Source of the DNA: Drosophila pseudoobscura
Lineage: Eukaryota; Arthropoda; Insecta; Diptera; Drosophilidae
NCBI RefSeq assembly: GCF_009870125.1
Contig: NC_046679.1
Coordinates: forward strand, 13,206,001 to 13,270,000
Direction: 5' to 3'
Length of the DNA stretch: 64,000 nt
The notes beneath the pieces are model-generated. The model had not been told where the DNA came from and ran no database searches. It saw only the letters and a list, made by a program, of their open reading frames with translations. The stretch's first letter is position 1. The number at the start of each line of letters is the position of its first letter. Position numbers and translations under genes: made by a program. Shown here piece after piece: positions 1 to 10,811 of this stretch.

Positions 1-2875
1 CATAGCCCTCGCGTCCGATGGTGAAATTGGGCACCACACAGGACCCATCCTCGGCCAGGTAGGACTTAAGATCATCCAGCGAGGGTATCGTGTAGTAGCC
101 CGCGCGACGCAACACTATGCCCGTGGGATGGGGCTCGAGGTCCGCCTCAGCCGCCGCCTCAATAGCCAGTCGGCTGCGATTCAGTGCTGCCTCCTCTTCG
201 TGGGTGCGGTTCGAGAGGGTGCTCTCGTTGCTCGCCTGCTGCTGGTCCGAGACGAATGTGTCCCGCCTGGCAATGGCACTGGCCGACTGCGACTGATCCT
301 CGAACGGATTCTCGTGTATGGTGGACACGGAGAGGCGCTGCGTGGAGCAGGGACGATAGGTCTCCAGGGGTTTGCGCGGCACCAGCTCGTTGAGGGTGCT
401 GTTGAGGGGGGACTGCTGCTGGTCCATGCCCGTCTGGATGTTGCGCTGTCGCACCATCTCCAGGTTCTTGGGATGCAGCCAAGACTCGCGGCGACTCGTG
501 TCCTGCTGCTGGTCTCTGCTGTCTCTGGGGGAGCGGGAGCTGCTGGCCGGACCAACTGGCGATGGTTCATTGGGAATTGCTCCATTGAAGGACTCTCGAC
601 TGGAGCGCCCTACAGCCGCATGGATGCTGTGCGGCCCGCTGCTGTTTACCGAAGAATTCAAGTTTGGGGCTTCGGTTGGCTTGTCCTTGGGCTTGATCAC
701 CAGACGCCTGGCATTCGGCTTGATGTTGAAGCCCTCGACACTGCCATCGAACTCTTCGAGACCCTCGAACAAGGACTTGCGGGTGATGCTGCTCGTGGCC
801 TTCACCTTCAAGGGGACCCGGCTTTCGTGGATGTTGATCTTGAATTGTTTGTTTTTCATGTCCATCACGGCCTGTTGCGCGGCGGGATTGGTGGCCCGCG
901 TGGCGTCCACACCATTGCCGTTACGCAGGTCCTTGAAGATGGGCGTGTCCCCGTAGGGAGAGGTCACACGGGCCAGGATCTGCTGGTGAATGGGCTGCTG
1001 CGATAGCTGCATCATGCCGCCGCCGCCCATCTGCTGCTGGGCCCCCATCCCCATGCCGCCGGCCATCGATGTGTTCCCCCCGAGGCTGGCAAATGCTCCG
1101 CCGCCGCCGAGTGAGCCACCGCCTGTACCGAAAGCTCCAGTTCCGCCACCAAAGAGTCCTCCTCCTCCTCCGACTGGGCCACCCTGCGTCTGGCCACCCA
1201 GCGTTGATGTTCCACCGAAAAGGCCGCCTCCCGGCTTGGCTGCGTTCCCAAAGAGCGATCCTCCCGTGTTGCCGGCATTAAAGTTTAGCGGCGCCGCAGC
1301 TGTCGCCCCAAAGCCGCCAAATCCCGTGGTGGCTGGCTTGTTCATGTTCCCTGCATTGTTGAAGAGTCCTCCGCCCGCCGCGACGCTGTTGGTCATCCCA
1401 AAGTTCCCGAAGCCCGTGCTGGGCGTTGAGGTGGCTCCGAAGGCGGGCGCCGCGAAGCTCGTGGCTGGCTTGGCCCCAAACAGGCCTCCTCCGGCCGTAC
1501 TGGTGGCCGGCGAACCGAATCCGAACCCTGTGTTGGCCGCCGTTGCAGCTGTGCCCAGGCCGAAGGCCGACTTGTTGGGATCTGCGGCGGGGGTGCTGCC
1601 AAAGAGCGATGTCTGCTGCTGCTGTTGTCCTGCCGTCGAACCGAAGGTGCCGAACCCTGTGTTAGCCTGGCCAAAGGCTGGAGCGGCACTAGTGGCGGGT
1701 GCCTGGCCAAACATGCTGGCGCCCTGGCCAAAGGCCGGCTTGGCTCCAAACGGATTCGAGGCATCTGCGGCGGGCTGGGCAAAGGGCGTGCCGGCTGTCG
1801 CTCCGAAAGGCTTCTGCAAGAAACTGTTCTGCTGGGCGGGTGCCCCGAAGGCGCTGGTCGTGGCCGGCTGGCCAAAGGCCGATGCCCCGAAGAGACTCTT
1901 GTTCTCCTGCCCCACCGCCTGGCCAAAGAGTCCCGCACTCGGCTGGACCGTGCTGCCGAACAGCCCCGAGGCCGGGGGCTGGGCGGCCGTGGCCGAACTC
2001 CCGAAACCAAAGGCTCCCGCTGTGCTGCCCGCCTGCGGACCCTTGCGCGAACTGAGATAATCCTCCATGCGCAGCTCCTCCAGCGACTTGAGCTCGTACT
2101 CCTTCATGGCCGTGATGCAGTGCTGCTTGGTGCTCACACTGTTCGGCTGTCCGCCCTTCATCAGCGTGTCTGTGCCCATCGTTGGCTGATACTTGGCCAC
2201 CGCCGAGCCCGGATTGACGCCGCTGGCCACGGCCCCGGGTTGGGGCTGGGCAAATGCCGATGCTGTCCCACTGCCAAAGACATTTGTGGTGGTGGGCGCT
2301 GCCTGGCCAAAACTCCCAAAAGCCGAGGCGCTGGTGGCGGCTGCCGTCTGGCCAAACAGCGACGATGTAGGCTGTGCTGCTGGCGTCTGGCCAAAGGCGG
2401 TCATGCCCAGGGTGGCTGGCTTGGCTGCTCCGAATGCCGGTGTTGCTGCCTGGCCAAAGAGCGAGGTATTGGATGCCGCCGGCGTCGAGCCAAAGATGTT
2501 TGCCGGCTGTTGCGGCTGCGAAAAGGCTGCGAAAAAGCGACAGAATATCAGATTAGTTCAGATGCTACGGCAGGGAAGACGGGTGCTTCGTCTCTAACCT
2601 CCAAATGATGTGGGCGCGGCGGCGGTGCTGCCAAACGCGCTGGACGTACTGGCCCCGAACATTCCACCGGCTGGCTGCGCCGGCGTGGCTGCAGCACCAA
2701 AGAGCGATGGCTGGGCGGGCTGGGCGGCAAAGGTCGAGGTGTTGCCAAACGCTGGTGCCGCTGGCTTGCCAAAGGCCGACTGCCCGAATGGTGTGGTCGC
2801 GGCCGTGTTGCTAAAGCTCCCAAAGCTGGTGGCATTGGGAGTGGTTCCAAACGCGGGTTTCGAGCCGCCAAACAT
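1..2875 (-). CDS. Nup98-96: Nup98-96 nucleoporin precursor, N-terminal (Nup98) part, cut by the window edge
   Basis: The gene encodes the FG nucleoporin Nup98, made as a Nup98-Nup96 precursor that cleaves itself. Nup98 lines the central channel of the nuclear pore and also works in mRNA export. Coding exon 1 is 2875-2599 ([10 protein letters not shown]...). A 72-bp intron (GTTAGA...CGCAG) follows, and exon 2 runs from 2526 to the window edge without a stop. The protein is packed with FG, GLFG and FGQ repeats. Between them, at about 2050-2210, lies a GLEBS-type segment ([20 protein letters not shown], then [20 protein letters not shown]) that binds Rae1/Gle2. Near 100-60 the sequence [18 protein letters not shown] starts the autoproteolytic (peptidase S59) domain. 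Its catalytic site and all of Nup96 are outside the window. Family and start are certain from the match to fly Nup98. The GC-rich open frames on the opposite strand are shadows. Confidence 0.96.
2600..2875 (-). other. Nup98-96: Nup98-96 coding exon 1
   Basis: The first coding exon starts at the ATG at 2875-2873 and ends with a GTTAGA donor (exon end 2599, phase 1). Splicing to the acceptor before 2526 gives [11 protein letters not shown], which keeps the FG-repeat frame. Confidence 0.85.
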
Positions 2876-3759
2876 ATTTCTTCTTCACTTCACTTGGGTG
2901 GCTCCTCAAACAAAGCGTAAACACATGCACCAGCACTAGATGGCTCCTTGGATCGGTCGTCAGTGTCGACCGCGCGGGATTTCACAATGCGCTGCAAATT
3001 ACCAGTTTCCCAACTTGGCAATGTGCTGCTCTGCGTTTTGCTCGTTAGCCGGTGCTCCGGCGCCGTAAACTATATACAATAAACACTTGCAAACTGTTTG
3101 TTTTGCACAAAATTGACTGGGGGACGCAAAAATAGGGGAAATGGCGCGCCGATTTTTTCACAATGCCAGAAAAATAGTGATGGCACTGACTCAGTTTGAT
3201 GCGTTTTTGTAACGCGTTAGTCTATTTTGTCAAAAATATCGGCGAGAGGAATCACGAGATCCAAATTTTTATTAATGAAAGCATATTTTATTACTAACTT
3301 GTTACATTTTTCATCCGGCTAGTATGTTAAAAAGTTGTATCTTAAAAAAAAAAAAAAATCATTGCACTTCAGGACCACGCTAGTCTGAAAGAAGAATATG
3401 AGCCAAGTATGCACTATGGCTGACTTCATCGGTACGATTATGCTGCCAAAACAATGTTTTCCAACATAACACAATAAAAATATAATTTACCGTTTCTCTT
3501 GAAGCAACAGATTGAATACCAGACAATACTTTTCTCGCTTACACTGCTTAATATTCTCGCAAGGTGTCAGACTATGCTGGTCTAGAAGTGTAGCGAAAGA
3601 GGAATGATGCATCTTCAAAGAGATTTTGTAAACCGCAGAAAATAATTCTTGTTTTTAATTGTTCACCTGTTTAACTATGGGTTTCTTGAGTTAAGTTTAA
3701 GTGTGCTGCCGTGAACTTATCTAGTTTCTTAAGTTTGGTTCGAATCGGTTATTATTATT

Positions 3760-3958
3760 ACTAAAAGCAAGTATTTAGAATAAGCCAGTTAAGTAGAAAA
3801 ATTATTCATAAATCGTATAAAATTATGTGGGCATGGCTAAATGTGCTATATATATAGTAATATTCCACGGAAGCTCAAAAATGAGGAATATGTAAAATAG
3901 AACTTGAATTCGTCAGTATATTTGCGGTATATTTTTAAAATGTGACCGGGTCACACTG
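3760..3958 (+). repeat. Dispersed repeat copy A, ending in core-promoter-like motifs
   Basis: The copy contains the segment GGGCATGGCTAAATGTGCTA, then TAATATTCCACGGAAG, GAGGAATATGTAAAA and AATTCGTCAGTATATTTGCG. It ends in GGTATATTTT and a GGTCACACTGG (motif 1 type) sequence. It aligns along its length with 4640-4865 and, inverted, with 46800-46975. A perfect 7-bp inverted repeat around one base (TGTGACC G GGTCACA, 3941-3955) sits at its end. Confidence 0.75.
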
Positions 3959-3984
3959 GTCTTGACCAAAATTTGTATATGAAG

Positions 3985-4140
3985 CAGTTAGCTTTTGCAA
4001 CAATGAGTCCCATTCCATACACAAACATGTTGCGGCAACATTTCCTTGAAACCAGTATTTTAGTCAAAATAAAATACATTAAGGTAATTTAAAGAAGCAA
4101 TCTTGTAAAAAATGCATTTATCAATGGGATAAAGCTAAGT
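3985..4140 (+). repeat. Second dispersed repeat, also present at 48222-48375
   Basis: The shared blocks include GCAACAATGAGTC, TGTTGCGGCAACATTT, GTATTTTAGTCAAAATAAA, TACATTAAGGTAATT and GAAGCAATCTTGTA. They occur in the same order and orientation near 48.2-48.4 kb. The nature of the element is not known to me. Neither copy carries an open frame. Confidence 0.7.
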
Positions 4141-4639
4141 GGGCATCTATAGATTGAAATATAGGCAATACCCGATTTGCCGCAGTTTCGCTATTGCAAC
4201 AATTAGTCTCATTCCATACACAAACATGTTGCTAATTCCAAGCACGCATACCCTGGGGGAAATGGATGATATAGAATAGCGGAAATGTGTGTCATTCCAG
4301 GCTCTAATTAATGCAGAAACTAGATAGTCTCTGTTTTAAACGATATTTTGCAGCTCATCGTCTGTCTACAGAGACCAAGAACTGGTACTGGGATCAGGAT
4401 TTATATACAAGAACCTAATCGAGTGCATAAAGAGGCCTTATAAAAGCAATCTACGACAAGGTCTTTACTAATTACGTTTGAAAGCAGGTTGGAAAACAGT
4501 ATCTTTATATAATATTTACGAAATAGGGTATACAAAGGCCCATGCCCTGGTTGACAACAAATGAGTCTTTAAATACCAGCAACATTGCGACTGTTTTTTT
4601 TTTACCTATTTTGTTTAAACCTTGTTTTAGTCAAAATCC

Positions 4640-4865
4640 AATAAAAGCAAGGACTAAAAACTAACCAATTGTGTAGAAAATTGATACATTAATTAGATAA
4701 AATTATGATGGCATGGCTAAATGTTCTATATAGCTAGTAATATTCCACGGAAGATAAAAAACGAGGAATATGTAAAAAGAACTTCAATTCGTCAGTATAT
4801 TCACGGTATAGTTTTAGAATGAGACCGTATATTTTGGTATATTTCTACGCCGCGGTCACACTCTG
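4640..4865 (+). repeat. Dispersed repeat copy B, overlapping the presumed mbc promoter
   Basis: This copy is homologous to 3760-3958 over about 190 bp (GGCATGGCTAAATG, TAATATTCCACGGAAG, GAGGAATATGTAAAA, AATTCGTCAGTATATT). It runs directly into the promoter motifs upstream of mbc. Confidence 0.75.
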
Positions 4866-4870
4866 TAGAC
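4795..4870 (+). promoter_or_regulatory. mbc: Presumed mbc core promoter (motif 6 / motif 1 type)
   Basis: Two GTATATTT-like motifs (4828-4845; motif 6 of Drosophila core promoters, consensus KTYRGTATWTTT) are followed by CGGTCACACT at about 4853-4862 (motif 1, the M1BP site). This pair is typical of TATA-less, broadly expressed fly genes. It lies about 500 bp upstream of the mbc start codon. The start site itself is not visible, so the assignment is inference. Confidence 0.55.
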
Positions 4871-5361
4871 CCCACGTTCAAAATCGAGGAAAACAACAAA
4901 GAGTGTCGAAAAAATTCAACGAGAGCGCGGGAGCTCGTAGAAATTAATTAATTTTGAACGAAACGGCGACTATGCGCTGGCGTGTGTGTGTGTGTGCGAA
5001 GCGGAGATTATTAGCTGAGCGGCAGCGGCCAACTCCCCAAATGAGAACAAATTGAAAAAACAGTGCTAAATGCTGTAGTAAGACTAATAAAACGAAAGCA
5101 ATTGTGCAATAATAATCGTATGAGTTTCGTCCCCATTTGTTATTAATTAGTTATCGGTATGAAGAAAATGCCAGAAACCGAAATTCAACTACGTGTTGAT
5201 TAATTTGTTGTTATTTTTTGTTTTCTGCAAACGAAAGTCCATTTGTTGCTGCATGTGTGCGTGTTCCCCCTTGTTCGTGTAAGCGTCAGCGTGATCGTGA
5301 TCGCGATCGAGAGTGTGTTGGTGGTAAAAGTTGGCGAAAATAGCAACAAAAGCGCGACAAG

Positions 5362-5984
5362 ATGACTACTGTGTGGAGCGATTGCAATGCTAAGCAAGCA
5401 TTCGGCATTGGTGAGTGTGAAAAGGTTTAAAGCATGGCCATAAATTGGCTAGAATATAGCGCCAAAAATAATGTTTAAACAAAGTGCTGCTGCGGTGTAA
5501 ACAACCGTAAATGATTGTCTATGAACTGTTTCGATTGTTGTTTTTTGGCTGTGGCTGCGGGTCTGTGGCGACGGCTTCTTCCCAGAAACCCGCCTACACG
5601 CGGTGCGCTCTCTCTCCTCCACCCTCTCTTGATTCTAGCTGTCGTTCAGCGCTCTCTTCCCCCCTGCTGTGCTGGCTGCGTTTTGTACGGTAACTTGTTG
5701 CACCTTCTCGCTTGCACTCGCTGGCCATGTGGTCGACTGCGCTCTCCTATTTCTCTCATACACCAATTTCGTTTTTCTTTCAATTTCATCCTGTTTTCCC
5801 CAGCCTCTTCCCGTCCCGACGCCGCCACCGCCGCTCATTCAACACTAGCACAGAGTTCTGAGATTTGCTCTTGAAACGAAAACCTGTTTTCTATCATCTG
5901 CCTGTGCCTGCCTACCTCCCATGTGCACTCAGTTGCAACGCGACTGCAACCCAAGCATCCATATCCATTGTCTCTACACATCAT

Positions 5985-6015
<31 letters not shown>

Positions 6016-9000
6016 GTGTATGTAAGACAAATCCCAGCCTATTCATTGGCAGTGACCATGAAATATCTAATCGCGACCCGTTTTACGTACGAGTACGTGT
6101 GAATTTTTTTTATAGTTCGCGGCACATTCGCTTTGTTGACCTTTTCTACGCCTGTGCAATGTGATGATCAATAGATATGACATGCAGGGGGTTGGGCAGG
6201 GCAGCACTACAGGTAGACTATGGGAATTTAGTGGAGTGGTGGGACAGGTAGAATGGAACAGTGGAGTGGAGTGGAGTGGAGTGGAATAGAAAACCCACTC
6301 AAATGCACGATATCTGTCGTAATCAGTTAACACTCGAACGGAGCACCGTCCATCATTGTTTGTTTGCACTTGTTATTTACACATGTTTGCATTTGCCTCT
6401 GCATTTGCCGCCTGGCTGTCCCTTTTTTGTGCGTGTTTACGTTTGTACTTACTGTCGAAATCATTTCGCGTACCTAATACCCCTCCAGTCACCCACTAAC
6501 GCCACCACCAACCCTTCCACCCGTACAGTTACCGTTCCGCTGCAGGGCGTGGTCAGGTGCGGGTACAGTGGGGGTTCAGTAATTAGAACTGGGATTTTTT
6601 TCTAATTAAAAAAATTATAACCAATATTGCGCTTCAATTCGACTAAAGTGTGCAGTTTTAAATTACGGTGTGACCACTGTACCTCTTAAAAAGTAATCTA
6701 ACGTTGCCTTCTCTGATACGTTATTGGAGGAGTGTGCCAAAGAGGGGGGGGCTAGAGGTTGAGAGATAAGTTGGCAGGCGGCATTGAGCTACGATTTTGG
6801 TTTTTGTAATGCGAAATTCCTTCGAATTTTGTGCGCCCTTCCCTAACAGTAATTCCTTTCTTAGACCGCACCACCCCCCTCCACCCTCCCTTCACCCCAT
6901 TGCATGCAATAGCCCTCGTATTTAACTGTTTATCAGCAGCCGTTGGATGTATTCTCTTGTCTTATCGCAGTTCTCTTTTTGTATTTCGTTTGTTCTTTTT
7001 GTTGCCTCTGCCTTTGCCGCGCCCGGCGTCTTGAAAGTTTCAACAACCCAGCTACAGCTGTATTGAGGATTGCAGCGCGATAAACAAGACATTTGTTGTC
7101 CCACATTTGACAAAAGTTTGTTCAACATTATATACATACAAACAATACATATATTGGCAAATCTGCTAGGGTGGGGGACTTTGGGTGGGGTGGGGTGGGG
7201 TGAAAGAGGTGTCGCCTGACCCATTGCTTATTCATTAGAGTTAATTTCCATTTATTGAATAAAGCGCGATAAAGATTTAGTAATCGCTTTATCATTTTAT
7301 GGACCGCAATATGGGTGTAGGGTATGGCATTAAATATGAATATATGCGTGTACATGTGTAAATATGTACGAGTGTTTGTGAGTGGGGTTGAGCGTATGCT
7401 AAATTAAAATGAACTCAAAGAGCGCTCTCTGCCTCCTGCATAGCGGGAGTACACATACGCATACACACACACACAGAATATACACACATCCCGCTCTATC
7501 CTGAGGATGCCTTGTGGCTGGCAACGACATCTTCACTACTCTACTCCACTGTTCATTGCCTTTAGTGGGACTGGCACTGGGACTGGGACTAGTGCACCTG
7601 CAACTCTCCACATCTGCACCTCTCCCTCTCTCCCACTCCCTTTATGTATTTACACTTGGCTCAACAGTGCCTGGCGGGTGGGGCGGTAGAGGGAGTACAT
7701 TCTACTTTTAAATTTGAAAAGCAACAACAACAAAAAAGAGCCTTAATAATAAATACAACAACACGATGAAACGAGACGAAAAGGGGGAGCGGAAGAAGAA
7801 GCAGAGCTGACGTAAAACTTAATGATGCTTGGGAGCCGGGAAATGTGTGTGTGTGTGAGTGAGCGAGAGGGAGGGAGTTCAGAGGAGTAGTTTTCTGTGA
7901 TTTTTTTGAGTCTAGCTTTTCTCGATTTAATTAAAATTTTCCAGCTCGTTGGTCTTGGCCGATGCATGCTAATGCCCTCTGATTTGCATAATTGCCAAAA
8001 CGCTTTCCCTTTTCCATTTCCCCCAAGTGAAAACTTCGATGGCCACTGACCAGGAAATGGGAGAAAAGCTGTGATCTTTCGTGTCTGTGGGTGGTTTTAG
8101 TTCTTTCATTTCAAAGATAAACAAGACAGTGCGGGGCTGGATTTGGGGGAGAAGAAGAGTCCCCCTACCTCCCAGCTATTGTTGTTATCGTGTCTCGTGT
8201 CTGATGTCCGCAGCCCTCAATCCCCCCGCCCCCCAGGCGTCATCTGCATCATTGTTTGTCTTGCTGACTCAGAAACGGAAAGACTCATCCAACAGAGGAG
8301 GCGTCGACGACTCCCCGCCTTGGATTCCAAATAGATTGGGCAACAACTTCCACACATCCACACATCATCCACTTGGACCACAGAGCCCACCCCCATGTAA
8401 CCCTCTTCCAATTTCCATTTCCACCACTTGCATAGAATCTCTGCTTTCCGTTTTGCAATCAAATTGATACTCAATCTGCCTCCCTCCCTCCCTGCCGACC
8501 CACCCCCCGAATCAGAGAATGTCCCATCGCTGGGGGACTCTCTCCTCTCCTCATGCTAATTGGCCAAATGCTATCTTCGATTCGCTGCTGAAATTGCTTA
8601 ATTAAACATAAATTGCCGGGCAGAGAGCAGTTGCTCGTTCCATCCGATTCCGATCGAGAAAGTGGACCGGCAGAGGGTGTGTCTGTCGGAGGCAAGGGAG
8701 GAGGTTGTGTCATGGAGGCAATGCGTCATCATTGAATGCAAGCGAAAACTGGTTTCAGCTGGATTTCAAAGTACATCATAAAAATGTTAAGGTTACAAAG
8801 GTTATCCGCATACCTTCTGGAAGTGGACACCTCCTTCCCTACCCCCGCCACAAATGCCATAAAACCCCAGCAGATTCTACATTGTCTTCAAGTGATTTTT
8901 ATCAAATACCCCCCACCACCACCAAATGGGTCAAGTTTGTGTTTACATTTCCTTTTTTCTTTTTTTTTGTTGTTGTTGTGGAGAGGCACCGCAGTTTTTT

Positions 9001-10774
9001 ATGGCCCTGCTGTTGTTGCTCTGTAATAATAATTTTTTTTTTGTCTTTTATCAGCATTCTTTTCTTTTTGTTTGGTTTCTAATTTTTTGCTGCCTGTTTT
9101 TTACGACCGCCGCGACATTAACCGGTAACCGTTTTAACCAAAAGGCAACACTCGGGTTTTTTGGATTTATGTGCCATCAAATGTTATCTGGAAAATGGGT
9201 TCGTTTGGGCACTGTACCCAACCGCACATACCCGACATTCCCTACAATCAGCATGATACAAATTTGTTTAATTTTTAATGTTTTCTTAAATATTTGCTGT
9301 GTAAATTGTAATAAAATTGTCGGCAAGGTAGGGGAATGAGTGCTTCAAGTTCAATCTGCAACAGTATTTGAAGCTTTGGCTTAAGCTCTAGCCTGCGACA
9401 CGGCATCTCCTTCTGCCCTTCAGGCCTTACGGGCGGTAGCTCTCTTGTGCCTTTAGCTTAAGCTCTAGCCTGCGACACGGCATCTCCTTCTGCCCTGCAG
9501 GCCTTACGGGCGGTCGCTCTCTTGTGCCTTTAGCTTAAGCTCTAGCCTGCGACACGCCATCTCCTTCTGACCTGCAGGCCTTACGGGCGGTCGCTCTCCT
9601 TAGCTTCTCTGAGAGCAGCAAACTGATCGGCAATCGATTGCCAAAGAGTGCAAATTACACACAATTTATTAGCTCCCCTTCCACAAAATTAAAATTAAAA
9701 TTAAAAAGCACACACACACACAAGCAAACGCACAGAATTTTTCTAATTATAAATTCCAGCCAACATCTCCAATTAGCAGCATTCCAAAACCCTCTCTCTT
9801 CCCGCACATTCAATTATTTCAACTAAACAAACAATAGAGTACCCGTACCCGTACAAGGTATGTATTTTATGGGCGGGGGGGGGATCTGTGTTCATTAATC
9901 CCCTCCTAAATTTACACTCAAGATCTTCCCAGTGAGAGAAGAAGTATCGTTCTGTGTGTATAATTAGTCAATCCCAGGGACATGCCAGCAACTACAACTT
10001 AACTGATGAGAATCGTTATAATTAACCCTTGAAAATATACACCAGAAATTGGGCAATTATACGTTTAAAATACGTACAGATATAGATATAGAAGACGCTT
10101 AGCTCATAGAATCTACGTTGTACTTATCCTACAAAACTGAGAGAGAGAGAGAGAGGCAGAGAGAACAAGCTTTTAGACACGGTAAATGTACATATATGTA
10201 TTTGCATATGTGTATATGAACATATATAGCCATAAAGAATCTTCTCTGAGCGCCGCGTGCTATTTAAACCTGAAATTTCAAAATGAGCCAAGTCGCTGTC
10301 GCCTGTCCAGTCACCATCACCAGTCACGATCATACTTTATGGGGCTCCAAGCTCTCCAAAGCGCTGACTGCGACGCCAACTTCGACACCAATTGATGACG
10401 AAGCGCCACTGCTGTTGTTGTTGTTATGTTTTTGCATACCCAGTAATTATCGCAAAATAAAAGGGTACATGAATGTCACACATAGAAGAAACACTGTTCT
10501 TGTTTCCCTTTCAGCTGAGAGGTTTTTATCTAAGAATATTATTATTACAAATAATTATAATATATTCCCACTAAACACACTCTATAAGGTATCACATAGT
10601 CGCATCTCTTAGTGATTTTTTGTTGTATTTTATGTTCTGTTCTTTCTTTGGATATCCCTCTTTTATTGTTCTTCTTCATTATCTAGGAAACATTTTGCGG
10701 GCAGACTGACTGGAGGGGCCACACTTTGTTCACGTGCTGTTGGGGGCAGTCACGTCTCCCCATCACCCATCGCT

Positions 10775-10811
<37 letters not shown>

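Larger units (their letters stand above)
2876..4830. other. Intergenic region between Nup98-96 and mbc (divergent)
   Basis: The part next to 2876 is presumably the Nup98-96 5' UTR and promoter (about 2876-3200, GC-richer). I could not place its start site. From about 3240 the sequence is AT-rich with no open frame of note. It holds two copies of a dispersed repeat (about 3760-3958 and 4640-4865) and a second element that recurs near 48.2 kb. A short local duplication is also visible: 3990-4032 resembles 4193-4234. Confidence 0.7.

Noticed and set aside
990..2608. Long open frames on the plus strand opposite Nup98-96
   Set aside because: They mirror the FG/GLFG codons of Nup98 and consist of P, A and K runs. 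They have no domain and the minus-strand protein is certain.
9379..9602. CRISPR-like array
   Set aside because: The units are contiguous 77-bp tandem copies without unique spacers, and this is a eukaryotic genome.
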